From Armatimonadota bacterium (lineage in GTDB: Bacteria; Sysuimicrobiota; Sysuimicrobiia; Sysuimicrobiales; Sysuimicrobiaceae): a stretch of 64,000 nt of DNA. Below the pieces are notes generated by a model that made no database searches, was not told where the DNA came from, and worked only from the letters and a program-made list of their open reading frames with translations. A program made the position numbers and the translations under genes. Numbering within the stretch: the stretch's first letter is position 1; every line of letters begins with the position of its first letter. The stretch spans positions 62,001-126,000 of the forward strand of contig JAVKGX010000002.1 in the NCBI GenBank assembly GCA_031432545.1, written 5' to 3'. Below, piece after piece: positions 16,658 through 24,826 of this stretch.

Positions 16658-17914
16658 ATGCGGGGTACTCCGCCGGATCGTTCGGATCGCCTGTTCGACG
16701 AGGTCGAGGGGTTCCGGCAAGAACAGCGGGTGCGTTGGCAGCTGGACCGCCTGGGCGATGTCCTGCGCACGGCGTCGGCGCCCTCCGCCCGCAGCGCGGC
16801 CCAGGCGGCGGGGCTGCTATGGGGGCCGGCGGGACTCGAGGCGCTGCGCCGCCTGCCGGTACTGCGCAAGGACACCTTGCCCCAACTGCAGGCGGCTTCG
16901 CCTCCCCTCGCTGGCTGGGCGTCGTGGGACCGCGTCCGCAAACTGTACGCGTCGCCCGGCCCGATCTACGAACCCGAGGGGCCGGGGCCGGACTACTGGG
17001 GGTTTGCGCCCGCGCTCCACGCGGCCGGTGTGCGGGCCGGCGACGTGGTCCTCAACTGCTACGCCCACCACCTGACGCCTGCGGGATCGATGATGGAAGG
17101 AGGGCTGCTGAGCCTGGGCGCGATCGTCGTCCCCGGCGGCGTAGGGAACACCGAGATCCAGGTGCGCGCCGCGGCGCACCTGGGCGCGACCGGCTACGTT
17201 GGCACACCGAGCTTCCTGGGGACGTTGCTGGACAAGGCCGTCGAAGCCGGCGTCGACCTGGGGTTGGAGGTCGCGCTCGTCTCGGGGGAGAGGATGCCCG
17301 AGTCGGTGCGCCGCCGATTCTCGGATGCCGGCATCCGCACGCAGCAGGCGTACGCCACCGCGGACGTCGGCCTGATCGCCTACGAGTGCCCGCTGCGTTC
17401 GGGCATGCACACCGCGGCCCGGTGCATCGTGGAGCTGCTGGACCCCGCCTCGGGCGACCCGGTATCGGAGGATGCCCCGGGCGAGGTCGTGGTCACGCTG
17501 CTAGACTCCACGTACCCGCTGTTGCGGCTGGCCACCGGGGACCTGGCGCAGTGGACGGCCGAGCCGTGCCCGTGCGGCCGCACCGCCCCGCGGCTGCGCG
17601 GGATCCTCGGTCGGGTCGGGGAAGCGGTCAAGGTGCGTGGGATGTTCGTACACCCCGCCGAGCTGCGCGCGGCCATGGAAGAGCATCCGCGGGTGATCCG
17701 CTACCAGTTCGTCGTGGTGCGGGCCGGCGGCCAGGACGAGCTGATCGCGCGGCTGGAGGCGGCGCCCGACCCCGCCCTGGAAGAAGCGGTGCGCCGCTCC
17801 GTGAGGGCGCATGCGCGGCTGCGTTGTAGGGTCGATTTCGTCCCCGCGGGCACCATCGCCGCCGACGCAGCGATGCTCACCGACGCCCGCACATGGGAGG
17901 ATGGGGCTCTTTGA
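16658..17914 (+). CDS. Phenylacetate-CoA ligase (PaaK)-family protein
   Basis: The protein has 418 residues from ATG 16658, directly after GGGAGGCGGGAGG. The fold is that of PaaK-like adenylate-forming ligases: RRLPVLRKDTLPQ near the N-terminus, HLTPAGSMMEGGLLSLGA, TADVGLIAYEC, LLRLATGDLAQW with the ribose-binding Asp, CPCGRTAPRLRGILGRVGEAVKV-type segments and GMFVHPAEL in the C-terminal subdomain. The canonical phosphate loop SSGTTGxP is replaced by ASPGPIYEPEG. It probably activates an aromatic or other carboxylate, but whether it still adenylates is uncertain. It stands alone, followed by rpsU. Confidence 0.72.
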   Translation: MRGTPPDRSDRLFDEVEGFRQEQRVRWQLDRLGDVLRTASAPSARSAAQAAGLLWGPAGLEALRRLPVLRKDTLPQLQAASPPLAGWASWDRVRKLYASPGPIYEPEGPGPDYWGFAPALHAAGVRAGDVVLNCYAHHLTPAGSMMEGGLLSLGAIVVPGGVGNTEIQVRAAAHLGATGYVGTPSFLGTLLDKAVEAGVDLGLEVALVSGERMPESVRRRFSDAGIRTQQAYATADVGLIAYECPLRSGMHTAARCIVELLDPASGDPVSEDAPGEVVVTLLDSTYPLLRLATGDLAQWTAEPCPCGRTAPRLRGILGRVGEAVKVRGMFVHPAELRAAMEEHPRVIRYQFVVVRAGGQDELIARLEAAPDPALEEAVRRSVRAHARLRCRVDFVPAGTIAADAAMLTDARTWEDGAL

Positions 17915-17977
17915 CCCCGCGCGCCGCCGCGTGCTAGCATGATCTCGTTGCGCAGCACGCCGTGCCGGAAGGGGGGT

Positions 17978-18160
17978 GTGAGATTGGCCACTGTCCGCGT
18001 GGGGAAGGACGAGTCGCTGGACAGCGCCCTCCGCCGGTTCAAGCGCCAGGTCCAGCGTTCGGGCATCCTCGTAGAGGCCAAGCGGCACGAGCACTACGAG
18101 AAGCCCAGCGACAAGCGGCGCCGCAAGGCCGCCAAGCGGGCCCGCAAGGCATCCCGGTAG
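17978..18160 (+). CDS. rpsU: Small ribosomal subunit protein bS21
   Basis: The protein has 60 residues and is very basic. [19 protein letters not shown] and the Lys/Arg tail [19 protein letters not shown] are the S21 pattern. S21 joins the 30S subunit late and aids recognition of ribosome-binding sites. Possible starts are GTG 17978 and TTG 17984 (giving LATVRVGKD, close to the usual MATVRVG); GGAAGGGGGG lies just upstream, and TTG has the better spacing. A strong hairpin follows the gene. rpsU next to yqeY is a common bacterial pairing, as seen here. Confidence 0.95.
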   Translation: MRLATVRVGKDESLDSALRRFKRQVQRSGILVEAKRHEHYEKPSDKRRRKAAKRARKASR

Positions 18161-18188
18161 GCCGCAGCCTGCAGGCCAGGAAGCTTCC

Positions 18189-18224
18189 GGGCTCCGAGTG
18201 CACTTCGGAGCCCGTTGCCTTTAG
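18189..18224 (+). terminator. Probable terminator after rpsU
   Basis: A perfect 9-bp stem GGGCTCCGA/TCGGAGCCC (18189-18197 with 18205-18213) with a 7-nt loop is followed by GTTGCCTTTAG, a weak T-rich stretch. It lies 29 nt after the rpsU stop and before yqeY. Confidence 0.65.
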
Positions 18225-18251
18225 CGCGAGCTGCGCCCGTCTGCGCGTGCC

Positions 18252-18539
18252 ATGACACTCTCCGAACGCTTGCTGGCGGACCTGCAGACCGCCCTGCGAA
18301 ACCGGGACGACGTGCGCGTCTCCACGATCCGGCTCGCCCGTGCGGCCATCCACAACGCCGAGATCGAGCGGCGGCGCCCCCTCTCGGACGAGGAGATCCA
18401 AGAGATCCTGCGCCGCGAGATCAGGCGGCGGCGCGAGGCGATTGACGCCTACCGGCGTGCGCAGCGCGAGGAGGCCGCCCACCGCGAGGAACTCGAAATG
18501 GCAGTGCTCATGGAGTACCTGCCCGCAGCCGCGCCGTGA
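18252..18539 (+). CDS. yqeY: YqeY/GatB_Yqey-domain protein, C-terminally truncated
   Basis: The protein has 95 residues. The N-terminal helical half of the YqeY family is intact: MTLSERLLADLQTALRNRD, VRVSTIRLARAAIHNAEIE, EEIQEILRREIRRRREAIDAY and LEMAVLMEYLP. Family members are about 148 residues and continue with a second helical domain (usually after YLPxQLSEEEL). Here a TGA follows YLPAAAP, and the other frames downstream do not encode the missing part before the Nudix gene starts 38 nt later. So this is a real C-terminal loss or a shortened variant, not a simple frameshift. Function of YqeY is poorly known; the full-length family resembles the tail domain of GatB. Confidence 0.75.
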   Translation: MTLSERLLADLQTALRNRDDVRVSTIRLARAAIHNAEIERRRPLSDEEIQEILRREIRRRREAIDAYRRAQREEAAHREELEMAVLMEYLPAAAP

Positions 18540-18576
18540 ACCGCAGGCAGGCAGACGGGTTGCGGTGCCGCCGACC

Positions 18577-19056
18577 ATGACCCGACCCGGAGGCCGACCG
18601 AAAAAGCGTGCGTTCAGCGCCGGCGGGGTCGTGTTCCGCAAGAGCCCGTCGGGCATCGAAGTCCTGCTCCTGCGGCACGAGAGGGGCAACTGGATGCTCC
18701 CAAAGGGTACGACGGAAGCCGGCGAGAGCGACCAGCAGGTTGCGCTGCGCGAGGTCACCGAGGAGACCGGGATCCGCAATGTGCGCCCGGTCGCCGATCT
18801 CGGAGAGGAGCGCTACGAGTTCTACTGGCGCCCCCACGCGACGCTGTACGACAAGACGGTGCACTACTATCTGCTCGAGTGGCTGGGCGGCGAGGAGCCG
18901 ACCCCTCAGCGCGAAGAGGGATTCGTCGCCGCGGAGTGGGTCCCGATCGAGGAGGCGTTACGCCGAATCCGCTACCGTGAGACACGTGAGATCCTCAGGC
19001 GCGCCCAGGCGATACTGCAGGGCGACTCCACACCCGCATCCGGGAGGACCCCTTGA
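18577..19056 (+). CDS. Nudix hydrolase
   Basis: The protein has 159 residues. The Nudix box G-x5-E-x7-REVTEETG is complete (GTTEAGE ... ALREVTEETGI, about residues 43-65), coordinating Mg for hydrolysis of a nucleoside diphosphate linked to another group. FSAGGVVFRKS at the N-terminus and FYWRPHATLYDKTVHYYLLE resemble the diadenosine-polyphosphate/8-oxo-dGTP type. ATG 18577 is used; GTG 18565 is in frame as well. The stop overlaps the TTG start of the aminotransferase. Substrate unknown. Confidence 0.85.
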   Translation: MTRPGGRPKKRAFSAGGVVFRKSPSGIEVLLLRHERGNWMLPKGTTEAGESDQQVALREVTEETGIRNVRPVADLGEERYEFYWRPHATLYDKTVHYYLLEWLGGEEPTPQREEGFVAAEWVPIEEALRRIRYRETREILRRAQAILQGDSTPASGRTP

Positions 19057-20324
19057 TCCCCGATCCCGATCGCATCGTCCAGGATACCCTCCACAAGTAC
19101 GCGGAGTTCGTCAATCCCGGACTGGCCAAGCTCTACCGCTTCGCGGGGATCGAGACGATCGAATGGGAAGCCCAGGGCACACTCGTACGCGACGTGCACG
19201 GCCGCGAGTACCTGGACTTCTCCGGCGGTCCGGCGGTGTTCGCGCTCGGCCACCGTCACCCCGCCGTCGTGCAGGCGGTGATCGACCAGATCCAGCGCAT
19301 GCCGATGTCAGTACGTGCGATGCCGCGGCGCCCCGAGGCCGAGCTCGCTGCGCTGCTCGCGGAGGTCACACCAGGAGACCTGCAGTACTCGTTCTTCTGC
19401 AACAGCGGTGCCGAGGCCGTCGAGGGCGCCCTCAAACTCGCGAGGCTGACCACCGGCAGGCCGGAGGTGATCGCGACCGAAGGGGGATTCCACGGCAAGA
19501 CGATGGGCGCGCTGTCGGCGAGCGGACGTGAGAAGTACCGTCAGCCGTTCCAGCCGCTCGTGCCGGGATTCCGCCACATTCCGTTCGGAGACGCCGACGC
19601 GCTGGAACGCGCAATCGACGAACAGACCGCCGCGTTCATCGTCGAACCGATCCAGGGCGAGGGAGGCGTCGTCGTCCCGCCGGACGACTACCTGCCGCGG
19701 GTGCGCGAGATCTGCGACCGTACCGGCGTGCTGCTGATCGTCGACGAGATCCAGACGGGGCTGGGCCGCACGGGCAAGATGTTCGCCTGCGAACACTTCG
19801 GCATCACGCCCGACATCCTCACGACCGCGAAGGCGCTGGGCGGTGGCGTCGTCCCCATCGGTGCGTTCACCGCGCGCCCCGCGCTGTGGGAAACCCTCGG
19901 CCGCGACCCGTACCTGCACTCCTCCACGTTTGGCGGCAACCCCGTCGCCTGCGCCGCGGGCGTGGCGACGATCCGGACGATCGTGCAGGAGGGACTGGCA
20001 GACCGAGCGGGCGAGATGGGCCGGATCCTGTTGGCGTCCCTGCGCGAGATGGCCGACCGCCACGGCGGTCTGATCCGCGAGGTGCGCGGCCGGGGGCTGC
20101 TGATCGGTGTGGAGTTCGCGCACCCGGACGCGGCGCTGATGGCGTCGGCCGAGGCGCTGCGGCGAGGCGTCATCGTCTTCTTCTCGCTGAACGATCCGCA
20201 GGTCGTGCGTATCGCACCCCCGCTGATCATCACACCCGAGGAGATCGCCGCCGGGGTCGAGCGCCTCGAAGACGCCGTGGCGGAAACCGAACAGCTCTTC
20301 GCGGGGATCGAGGTTCCCTCCTGA
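19053..20324 (+). CDS. Class III PLP-dependent aminotransferase (4-aminobutyrate/putrescine/ornithine type)
   Basis: The protein has 423 residues from TTG 19053, which has GGGAGG 6 nt upstream. It has the class III layout: LDFSGGPAVFALGHRHP, the PLP phosphate region FCNSGAEAVEGALKLAR, the EPIQGEGGVVVPP segment, VDEIQTGLGRTGKMFA with the Asp that holds the PLP nitrogen, and the Schiff-base Lys in TTAKALGGGVVPIGAF. STFGGNPVACAAG closes the site. It moves an omega-amino group to 2-oxoglutarate or pyruvate. Putrescine is an attractive substrate because polyamine genes lie 7 kb away, but GABA, ornithine or acetylornithine fit equally well. Confidence 0.87.
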   Translation: MIPDPDRIVQDTLHKYAEFVNPGLAKLYRFAGIETIEWEAQGTLVRDVHGREYLDFSGGPAVFALGHRHPAVVQAVIDQIQRMPMSVRAMPRRPEAELAALLAEVTPGDLQYSFFCNSGAEAVEGALKLARLTTGRPEVIATEGGFHGKTMGALSASGREKYRQPFQPLVPGFRHIPFGDADALERAIDEQTAAFIVEPIQGEGGVVVPPDDYLPRVREICDRTGVLLIVDEIQTGLGRTGKMFACEHFGITPDILTTAKALGGGVVPIGAFTARPALWETLGRDPYLHSSTFGGNPVACAAGVATIRTIVQEGLADRAGEMGRILLASLREMADRHGGLIREVRGRGLLIGVEFAHPDAALMASAEALRRGVIVFFSLNDPQVVRIAPPLIITPEEIAAGVERLEDAVAETEQLFAGIEVPS

Positions 20325-20383
20325 ACCACGACCGGCCCGCGAATGCCTTCTGGATGGCGGCCCGAGAGGATCGGCCGAATCGG

Positions 20384-20401
20384 ATCGGGTGTCCGCCCGA
20401 T
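20384..20401 (+). terminator. Weak candidate hairpin after the aminotransferase
   Basis: ATCGGG-TGTCCG-CCCGAT forms a 6-bp stem with a 6-nt loop. It is followed by GGCGCTTCCTTTCC rather than a clean T-run, so termination is only a possibility. Confidence 0.25.
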
Positions 20402-20468
20402 GGCGCTTCCTTTCCGGACCGGGCAGGATGGATGCGGGGAGGTAGCGGACAGTTGAAGAAGAGGTGGC

Positions 20469-21182
20469 ATGATGAGCGGTGAGGAGACAACCCAACGAAG
20501 GCCGGCTCGGCTGAGTGCGCGCGACGTGATGAGCGCACCGGTGATCACCATCGATCCCCAGGCGTCGGTGAAGGAGGCGGCCGAGCGACTGATCACGCAT
20601 CACATCAGCGGGATGCCGGTGTTGACCGCCGACGGGCAGCTCGTGGGGATCGTCACGGAAGCCGACCTGCTGCACAAGGAGAGCGGTCCGCAGGGCGGGG
20701 GTCTGCTCGCGTTCGTCCGGGGGAGCGGCGAAGCGCGCAAGGCCGAAGGGCTCGTCGTCGCCGACGTCATGACCGCGCGTGTGGTCACGGTGACCGAGGA
20801 AACCCCGGTCCGGGAGATCGCCCGGCTCATGACACGCCACAAGATCAACCGGGTGCCGGTGGTCCGCGACGGCCGAGTCGTCGGGATCGTCAGCCGTGCC
20901 GACGTGCTGCGCGCGCTCGCGCGTCCCGACGCGGAGATCGCCGACGCCGTAGCGGACGTCCTGCTGCGGGAGCTGTGGATCGACACGAGCAAGATCCGGG
21001 TCGAGGTCGACCAGGGGGTCGTGCGTCTTTCGGGAGAGGTGGACCGGTACTCGGACAAGGAACTCGCCGAGCGCTGGGTGGCGGCGCTCGACGGGGTGGT
21101 CGCCGTCGACAGCCGGCTCACCTACCGGTACGATGACCGTTCGGCCCGGCTGGGCGACCGCTGGCCGCCGCCACGCCCGTAG
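20469..21182 (+). CDS. CBS-pair and BON domain protein (paralogue 1)
   Basis: The protein has 237 residues. Two CBS motifs cover about 17-75 (LSARDVMSAPVITIDP, GMPVLTADGQLVGIVTEADLL) and 96-152 ([36 protein letters not shown]). A BON domain (about 175-220, IRVEVDQGVVRLSGEV) follows, then a short basic tail. CBS pairs bind adenosyl ligands and BON domains bind membranes or ligands. The start is ATG 20469 or 20472 after GAAGAGGTGG. A similar protein is encoded at 27168-27935. No partner is fused, so it is probably a cytoplasmic regulator of unknown target. Confidence 0.88.
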   Translation: MMSGEETTQRRPARLSARDVMSAPVITIDPQASVKEAAERLITHHISGMPVLTADGQLVGIVTEADLLHKESGPQGGGLLAFVRGSGEARKAEGLVVADVMTARVVTVTEETPVREIARLMTRHKINRVPVVRDGRVVGIVSRADVLRALARPDAEIADAVADVLLRELWIDTSKIRVEVDQGVVRLSGEVDRYSDKELAERWVAALDGVVAVDSRLTYRYDDRSARLGDRWPPPRP

Positions 21183-21185
21183 GCG

Positions 21186-21497
21186 ATGCGCAGCGCGCTT
21201 GCACCCTCGCAATCGGTCGCGGCCGCACGCCGGCCGGATGCCGCGGGCCCGCGTGATCCGTATCTGCACAGGCTGATCTACGAACCGGTGGAGGTGCGGG
21301 CGGAAGAGGGACGACCGGTCGAGTTCGTATGGCGCGGACGCCGGTACCGGATCGCCGAAGTCTTGGCGTCACCGAAGTGGTGGCGCCGGCGGCGCCGGTA
21401 CGTCGTGCGCACGGACACAGCTGAGGTGTTCGTGTTGGTCCGCGAGCGGGGATCGTGGCTGCTGGCGGAGGAGCTGTACCCTGAACGGGCCGACTGA
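21186..21497 (+). CDS. Small hypothetical protein, DUF6504-like
   Basis: The protein has 103 residues and starts 3 nt after the CBS-BON gene, so it is probably co-transcribed. After a disordered N-terminus it contains VEFVWRGRRYRIAEVLA, WWRRRRRYVVRTDTAEVFVLV and GSWLLAEELYPE, a small beta-sheet pattern I associate with DUF6504-type proteins. It has no signal peptide or membrane helix. Function unknown. Codon use matches neighbouring genes, which supports a real gene. Confidence 0.6.
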   Translation: MRSALAPSQSVAAARRPDAAGPRDPYLHRLIYEPVEVRAEEGRPVEFVWRGRRYRIAEVLASPKWWRRRRRYVVRTDTAEVFVLVRERGSWLLAEELYPERAD

Positions 21498-21588
21498 CAT
21501 CTCCTGCGGTCGCCCGACGGCAAATCGGGTGGCCGGCCGATGGCGAGTCAGGAGGCGGTCGGTGACAATGGGCGAGGAGGTGAGACGC

Positions 21589-22167
21589 ATGGCCAAGACG
21601 GAGATCCGCGAGTACTACGAAGACCCGGCGTTCGTCCGCGTCCTGTTTGGCACAACGCGGTTCGCCTGGCTGTGGGCGATCGTCCGGATCTGGCTGGGCT
21701 ACAAGTGGATCACCTCCGGGGTGCCCAAGCTCGGCAACCCGGACTGGGTCCAGACCGGTGCTGCGGTCCGGGCATTCTGGGAGCGTGCCATCCAGATCCC
21801 CCCGCCGCCCGCGCGGCCGCCGGTGGCGTTCGACTGGTACCGCGACTTCCTCGCGTGGCTGCTGAGCATCGGCGCCGAGGGGTTCTTCGCCAAGGTGGTG
21901 GCGTACGGGGAGGTCTTGGTCGGTGTCGCGCTGGTCCTGGGTGCGTTCGTCGGGATCGCGGCGTTCTTCGGTGCGTTCATGAACTGGAACTTCATGATGG
22001 CCGGGACCGCCAGCACCAACCCGGTGCTGTTCTTGCTGGCGATCCTGCTGATCCTCGCGTGGAAGGTCGCGGGGTACTACGGGCTGGATCGCTGGCTGCT
22101 GCCCATGCTGGGCACGCCGTGGAAGCCGGGCAGGGTATTCCGCGAAGCCGCGCAGGCGACCGACTGA
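21589..22167 (+). CDS. DoxX-family membrane protein
   Basis: The protein has 192 residues from ATG 21589, which is preceded by the strong site GGCGAGGAGGTGAG. Four transmembrane segments are visible, with the DoxX-type arrangement WLWAIVRIWLGYKWITSG, GFFAKVVAYGEVLVGVALVLG, FGAFMNWNFMMAGTAS and LLAILLILAWKVAGYYGLD. DoxX proteins include subunits of thiosulfate:quinone oxidoreductase and poorly defined redox or stress membrane proteins. No catalytic partner is adjacent, so the role is open. Confidence 0.8.
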   Translation: MAKTEIREYYEDPAFVRVLFGTTRFAWLWAIVRIWLGYKWITSGVPKLGNPDWVQTGAAVRAFWERAIQIPPPPARPPVAFDWYRDFLAWLLSIGAEGFFAKVVAYGEVLVGVALVLGAFVGIAAFFGAFMNWNFMMAGTASTNPVLFLLAILLILAWKVAGYYGLDRWLLPMLGTPWKPGRVFREAAQATD

Positions 22168-22287
22168 TGCCCACGCCCGCTCCCGAAGGGGCGGCGAATC
22201 GGCGAGCGTGGCACGCAGGGGCATGATTGAGCGCGCGAGGGCCCTGTCGGGTGTGTGCGTCCCCGGCGGGGCCCGTTGATTTCGGAC

Positions 22288-22431
22288 ATGTGTGGCCTGC
22301 GTCGGATCGTCGTCTTGCTGCTGGCCGGGGCGGCGGCGCTGTCGGTGTTCGCGGTCCTCACGTGGACGATCGTCGCCGTCGGCACGGACGTGCGCATGGG
22401 CCTTTCCGCCCGAACAGACGTCACAACCTGA
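22288..22431 (+). CDS. Possible small single-pass membrane protein
   Basis: A 47-codon frame from ATG 22288 (TTG 22276 is also in frame) encodes a basic N-terminus followed by one clear membrane helix, LLLAGAAALSVFAVLTWTIV, and a short polar tail. It ends just before the convergent heme-copper-like membrane gene. Very small membrane subunits often accompany respiratory complexes, but there is no sequence match to name and no clear ribosome-binding site. Treat as tentative. The rest of the gap between 22168 and 22443 shows nothing else recognisable. Confidence 0.3.
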   Translation: MCGLRRIVVLLLAGAAALSVFAVLTWTIVAVGTDVRMGLSARTDVTT

Positions 22432-22443
22432 GACGACGACTCG

Positions 22444-23775
22444 TCAGACCCGACCGGCCGCGCCGTCGAGGTTTGTGCGCACCGCTGCGCCGATCCACGA
22501 GGCCGCCATCAGATAAGCGAAGACCAGCGTACCCGTCAGCAGCAGCGCCCCCGCCACGGTCCCGGCAATCGGCTGCTGCAGCAGGACGGCGATGGGAAAC
22601 AACGCCGCCGCGGCCGTCGTCAGCCAGAAGGCGAGGACGCCTTCGGTCGGGTGGTAAGGCGCCTGTAGCCTCGGCACCTCCGCCGCGCTCATCCCCTTCG
22701 CGTACCGGTAGTGCCAAATGAGGAACGGCGTGACCTTGTACAGCTGCCCGAGGATGGCCGGGGTCACGAAGCCGAACAGCACCCAGACCGCGGCGGCGAC
22801 CGCCGCCCTCCGCCCCTCCACCGGCACCCAGCCCACCGCCCATCCCGCAGCGACGACCGTTTGCAGGGCCATCATCGTCGTGATCGCCCACCAATGGCGG
22901 TTCGTCAAGTCCGGTCTGCGGTCGGTTCCCCCGCGCACGAAGGAGCGCAGGTCCGCGGCGTAGAGCGCGCCCGCAACCGACAGTGCGAGCGTACCCGCTC
23001 GCGCGAGGGATCCGAGCGCTGAGAATGCCGCTGCCACCAGCAGGGCGATCCCGACGTTCGTCGCCCACAGGATTGCGGCGAGGCGTCCATCGCCGATCTG
23101 GCGGTTGCCGGTGAACCGCGGCAACAGGTAGTACGAGACGCTGATGATCAGCTGGCAGAACCAGCCCACCAGTCCCAGCACCGCGTGCACGCCGATGCCG
23201 GCGTGGGTGAGCAACGCCGGCCAGAACATGCGGATCCAGTTCCAACCCATCATCGCCCCCCACGTGGCCGCCAACCAAAGGTAGACGAGTGAGACCACGA
23301 CGCCTGTGGCCGGAAGCGGCCAGCGCCGACGCTGGGGGACGCGACGCAGGACCTGCCACAGAAAGACCGTGATCCCCACCCACGTCACGGTGCCGCCGAC
23401 GGCGATCCACAGCGTCCGGCGCGCCAAGAAGCCCGCGACCAGGACGGCGATGCCGGTGGTGGTGATGGCGAACTGCACGAGGGCACCGCGTCCCGGTTTG
23501 GCCGACACGCCGAGCACCGCGGGGAACATCTGGTGCAGCGCACCCATCGCGACCAGCGTTCCCCATGCCAGCGTCGCCAGGTGGTTGACCGCCAGGACGG
23601 GATAGGCGCGGTGGTCGCCTGCGGCGACGCGCCCGCCGATCCACGCCACACCCGCGCCGAGCAGGGGCAGGAGCAGGACGGCGGCGGCCATGAACGGGAT
23701 GGCGGCGGTCATGCCGGGCATGGCGGCGAGGCGGGTTGCGATACGGGATGCGGCCGGGGATCCAGACAGACCCAT
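22444..23775 (-). CDS. Polytopic membrane protein, heme-copper oxidase subunit I/NnrS-like
   Basis: About 443 residues if started at ATG 23775. Eleven or twelve membrane helices are visible, with His-containing segments at conserved-looking places: AVNHLATLAWGTLVAMGALHQMFPAV, LLTHAGIGVHAVLGLVGWF, QLIISVSYYLLPRF and LYKVTPFLIWHYRYAKG. This pattern resembles heme-copper-oxidase-I-like or NnrS-type proteins found alone in genomes. The complete set of six haem/CuB histidines of true oxidases is not apparent, and no subunit II gene is next to it. The start is uncertain; ATG codons near 23700-23715 would shorten it by about 20 residues. Function unproven. Confidence 0.5.
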   Translation of the reverse strand: MGLSGSPAASRIATRLAAMPGMTAAIPFMAAAVLLLPLLGAGVAWIGGRVAAGDHRAYPVLAVNHLATLAWGTLVAMGALHQMFPAVLGVSAKPGRGALVQFAITTTGIAVLVAGFLARRTLWIAVGGTVTWVGITVFLWQVLRRVPQRRRWPLPATGVVVSLVYLWLAATWGAMMGWNWIRMFWPALLTHAGIGVHAVLGLVGWFCQLIISVSYYLLPRFTGNRQIGDGRLAAILWATNVGIALLVAAAFSALGSLARAGTLALSVAGALYAADLRSFVRGGTDRRPDLTNRHWWAITTMMALQTVVAAGWAVGWVPVEGRRAAVAAAVWVLFGFVTPAILGQLYKVTPFLIWHYRYAKGMSAAEVPRLQAPYHPTEGVLAFWLTTAAAALFPIAVLLQQPIAGTVAGALLLTGTLVFAYLMAASWIGAAVRTNLDGAAGRV

Positions 23776-23857
23776 GCAGGACGAGGATACCAAATCGGTT
23801 CGGCGCCCGATACCGGCGGGCGTGCGCGGTCGGTAGGGTGGACCCAGGAGGTGGGGC

Positions 23858-24217
23858 ATGTCCGAGAGGTTGCGCGTGGCGATCGTGGACCCCTCACCGC
23901 AGGTACGGGACGCGATCGCCTCGCTCATCGAAGGCGAGGCCGACATCGTAGCGCGCGTGGGCTCGCTGCGCGAGTTGTTCAGTCTGCGCGACGGCGACGC
24001 CGACGTGGCGATCGCAGATTTCGGTGCGTGCTCAGGCGCGCGGCGGGCTGATTTGGAGGCTCTCCGCCGCCGCTGTCCGCATCTGCGTTTCATCCTGACG
24101 ACCGTGGAGGAAGAGCAGGAATACGAGGACGCCGTCGCGAGTCTCAGCGGCGACGCATGGGTTCCGAAGAGCCACCTGGGACGGGAGCTGACAGAGGTTC
24201 TGCGCAGGATGGCCTAG
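23858..24217 (+). CDS. Stand-alone receiver-domain protein
   Basis: The protein has 119 residues from ATG 23858, after CAGGAGGTGGGGC. It has a CheY-like fold: LRVAIVDPSPQVRDAIASLI (one acidic residue where two are usual), a probable phospho-acceptor in DVAIADFGA, the Thr position in FILTTVEE and the conserved Lys in AWVPKSHLG. There is no output domain. Its stop is 12 nt before the 2-oxoacid oxidoreductase operon, suggesting co-transcription. It may be a phosphate-dependent adaptor, although the reduced acidic pocket could mean that it is not phosphorylated. Confidence 0.7.
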   Translation: MSERLRVAIVDPSPQVRDAIASLIEGEADIVARVGSLRELFSLRDGDADVAIADFGACSGARRADLEALRRRCPHLRFILTTVEEEQEYEDAVASLSGDAWVPKSHLGRELTEVLRRMA

Positions 24218-24229
24218 CGAGGTGGGACG

Positions 24230-24826
24230 TTGGATCGCGTGGCCTTTCGAACGCTCGGCATTCGGTGGCATGGCCGCGGCGGATACGGCGTCAAGACCGC
24301 CGCGATGCTGCTCGCCGAGGCGGTAATCGACGCCGGCGGCTGGGCGCAGGCCTCGCCGGAGTTCGGGCCGGAACGGCGCGGTGCACCGGTGCAGGCCTTC
24401 ACCCGCATCGGGCCCGCCCCCATCGCCCGCCGCGGTCCGATCGAGCGCCCCGATTTGGTGGTCGTATTCGACGCGCGCCTGCTGTCCGTCCCTGCCGTGC
24501 TCACGGGCGTCGGACCGCAGACCTCGGTGGTGCTGAACGCGCCGGCTGCGCCCGATATCCCGGGCGTGCCCCGCGCCCAGGTCGTCGCGGCGAACGCTTC
24601 GGCGATCGCCCGTCGGACGCTGGGCCGCGACGTCCCCAACATACCGCTGCTGGCCGTGGTGGTGACCCTGTTCACGCCGCTGGAGCGAGACTCGTTCTTG
24701 GCATGGCTGCGCCGCCGCCTCGGCTCCGAGTTCCGACCGGACGTCGTGGAGGCGAACCTGCGGGCCGCGCGCGGCGCGATCGAGGAGGCAGGGAATGGCG
24801 GGTTCGGTGACGTGGCGGCAACTTGA
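24230..24826 (+). CDS. 2-oxoacid:ferredoxin oxidoreductase, gamma subunit
   Basis: The protein has 198 residues from TTG 24230 after GAGGTGGG. It is the gamma domain of pyruvate/2-oxoacid:acceptor oxidoreductases: IRWHGRGGYGVKTAAMLLAEAV near the N-terminus and ASPEFGPERRGAPVQAFTRI are the family signature. In the archaeal-type four-subunit enzyme this part binds CoA. The gene overlaps the delta subunit by 32 nt. With the next three genes it forms the complete gamma-delta-alpha-beta operon. Confidence 0.92.
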   Translation: MDRVAFRTLGIRWHGRGGYGVKTAAMLLAEAVIDAGGWAQASPEFGPERRGAPVQAFTRIGPAPIARRGPIERPDLVVVFDARLLSVPAVLTGVGPQTSVVLNAPAAPDIPGVPRAQVVAANASAIARRTLGRDVPNIPLLAVVVTLFTPLERDSFLAWLRRRLGSEFRPDVVEANLRAARGAIEEAGNGGFGDVAAT

